Part shown: in pieces, positions 5,948 through 7,121 of the stretch
How the letters are laid out: the number at the start of each line of letters is the position of its first letter
How positions within the stretch are numbered: the stretch's first letter is position 1
NCBI GenBank assembly: GCA_947307005.1
Contig: CAMZHY010000184.1
Coordinates: 1-7,121 of the forward strand
DNA length: 7,121 nucleotides
Source of the DNA: an uncultured Planctomycetaceae bacterium
GTDB lineage: Bacteria; Planctomycetota; Planctomycetia; Pirellulales; Thermoguttaceae
Direction of reading: 5' to 3'
Made by a program: the position numbers and the translations under genes
Notes under the pieces: model-generated
What the model was told of the DNA's origin: nothing
Databases searched by the model: none
The model's input: the letters and a program-made list of their open reading frames with translations, nothing else

Positions 5948-7080
5948 TGACGCGTCGCGTCGTTTCCGGCGTTCGTTACGCCGAGATTGTCAAGCGTTCC
6001 GTCGCGGTGTGCGCGAGCGTTGCGATTTTGTTCTTTGTCGTCGAAGCGTCCGGCGCGGACGACGTCGTTCGATATTTGATCAAAACGGAGACGGGCGCGT
6101 TCGAGGAACGGTCCGCCGAGGGGACGATTACGGAGGTTTCTCCCGACGGCGTTTCGCTCGACGCGAAGGGGAAAAACGCGCCCGAGACGAACCCGATTCC
6201 CGCGGAACGCGTCTTATGGCTCCAGTTTCAAAACGCGCCGCTCGGTCTTGCGGCGGCTCGCGTCGAGACGGAAGTCGGCGCTTGGGAAGAGGCTTTGGAA
6301 AAACTCGACGATATCGGCGCGGACGATTTGAACCGTGAAAAGTATCCGTTAATCGCCGCCGAATACGACTGGTACCGCGCCAACGCGCTGCTCCAGCTCG
6401 CGCTTGTCGGCGCGTCGACGTCCTTTAACGAGGGCGGAACCGCGATGACGAAATTCGTCAAAGAGCATCCCGACAGCTACCGCTATTACGAAGCCATGCA
6501 GGCGCTCGGCGCCGCCTTCTTCGCGATGAGCGAACGTCAGTCAAAAAAGGACGCGAAACAGAGTCTTCTCAAGCGCGCTCGCGAAGCTTACGCGCCCCTT
6601 GAAGACGCCGCGTCGGAGGAAATTCAAGCGCGCGGAAAACTCGGGCTGGCGAAGGTCGCGTTCGATTCGTCGGAACTCGACGCCGCGAAGGAACTCTTTA
6701 GCGAGGTCTCCGAACAAACCGAGTTTGCCGTCGAATCGGCGGAAGCGAAGGCGGGACTCGCGAGAGTTCTGGCGCGTCAGGGCGAGGTCGACGAGGCGGT
6801 CAAACTCCTCAACGAACTGCTCGAAGTCACGCCTAACGACGCGACGCTGCGTCAGGCGCGAATTTACAACGCGCTCGGCGACGTTTTCGCGGACGCGAAC
6901 CGTCCTCACGAGGCGGTTCTCGCGTACCTGCACGTCGATTTGCTCTATCCGGCGGCGCGAACGGAACGCGTCGCGGCGCTCAAGGCGCTCGTCGCTCAGT
7001 GGCGTAAACTCAATCGCGAAGACCGCGCTCAGGAGACGATCGAGCGACTTCGCGATCGTTTTCACGTCGAGATTCAATAA
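5944..7080 (+). CDS. Exported protein with small beta domain and TPR repeats
   Basis: The protein is 378 aa. A signal peptide spans roughly residues 17-37: KR, then a hydrophobic core, then ASG|ADD. Cys23 is not in a proper lipobox, so it is probably not a lipoprotein. Residues about 42-95 form a short beta-rich segment with GTITEVSPDGVSLD and a later RVLWLQF strand, resembling an Sm/SH3-like barrel. From about 97 to the end it is helical. There are TPR-like units near 100-125 (AWEEALEKLDDI), 229-255 (ELDAAKELFSEV), 264-293 (GEVDEAVKLLNELLEV) and 300-333 (NALGDVFADANRPHEAVLAYLHVDLLYP), followed by a capping helix pair. The stop TAA is at 7078-7080. It overlaps the 1119-aa gene by 4 bp, so the two are co-translated and probably act together in the periplasm. 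I recall planctomycete proteins with this beta-plus-TPR layout; none has a function I can name. Confidence 0.95.
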   Translation: MMTRRVVSGVRYAEIVKRSVAVCASVAILFFVVEASGADDVVRYLIKTETGAFEERSAEGTITEVSPDGVSLDAKGKNAPETNPIPAERVLWLQFQNAPLGLAAARVETEVGAWEEALEKLDDIGADDLNREKYPLIAAEYDWYRANALLQLALVGASTSFNEGGTAMTKFVKEHPDSYRYYEAMQALGAAFFAMSERQSKKDAKQSLLKRAREAYAPLEDAASEEIQARGKLGLAKVAFDSSELDAAKELFSEVSEQTEFAVESAEAKAGLARVLARQGEVDEAVKLLNELLEVTPNDATLRQARIYNALGDVFADANRPHEAVLAYLHVDLLYPAARTERVAALKALVAQWRKLNREDRAQETIERLRDRFHVEIQ

Positions 7081-7121
7081 CCTGAAACCGCGGTCTAACC
7101 GACCCTTTTCACTTCAATAGA
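7081..7121 (+). other. Tail after the operon, no gene visible
   Basis: These 41 bases hold an 8-bp palindrome ACCGCGGT (7087-7094) and a 4-bp stem GGTC/GACC followed by CTTTTC. Both are too weak to call a terminator. No start codon with a ribosome site is visible. Transcription may well continue beyond the window. Confidence 0.4.

Noticed and set aside
5944..6060. Lipoprotein reading of the 378-aa protein through Cys23
   Set aside because: The residues before Cys23 (VAV) do not form a lipobox, and a normal signal peptidase I site follows at ASG|ADD.
7087..7110. Possible terminator after the 378-aa gene (GGTC/GACC stem then CTTTTC)
   Set aside because: The stem has only four pairs and the T tract is four bases, too weak to call.

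Overview
The window (7121 bp, GC-rich, strong G/C bias at third codon positions) looks like a planctomycete chromosome fragment. The evidence is indirect: very large exported helical-repeat proteins and small beta-domain membrane proteins of kinds I remember from Pirellulales/Thermoguttaceae-like genomes. There is no rRNA, tRNA or other marker to confirm this. I see no mobile element, CRISPR array or RNA gene. No stretch over 300 bases lacks a gene.

Layout. (a) At the left edge (82..1, minus) is the start of an exported protein; only its signal peptide and a few mature residues are present. (b) At 2312..207 (minus) is a 701-aa membrane protein of unknown function. It has three diverged copies of a small, OB-fold-like beta domain, a signal peptide and three further membrane segments. 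(c) A 197-bp divergent intergenic region holds one promoter-like element for each direction: an extended -10 (TGG TATAAT) for the minus-strand gene, and TTGATT-N17-TATGAT for the plus-strand genes. A perfect 8+8 inverted repeat lies at the predicted 5' end of the minus transcript. (d) At 2588..5947 (plus) is a 1119-aa exported, all-helical, TPR-like protein. (e) At 5944..7080 (plus), overlapping it by ATGA, is a 378-aa exported protein with a small beta domain followed by TPR repeats. A 41-base tail follows.

How they may work together. The two plus-strand genes form a translationally coupled pair of exported scaffold proteins. The divergent gene encodes a membrane-anchored protein whose folded parts are predicted to lie outside the cytoplasm. 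All four genes carry export signals, so the window reads as an envelope locus. No enzyme is recognisable. From memory, planctomycete pairs like (d)/(e) often precede ExbB/TolQ- and ExbD/TolR-like genes. Those would lie beyond the right edge, so this is a prediction and not something seen here.

The most useful observations are the triple-domain architecture with a probable internal fusion in the 701-aa protein, the promoter evidence that moves the 1119-aa protein's start to 2588, and a TTGATTTTCA element shared by two promoter candidates.
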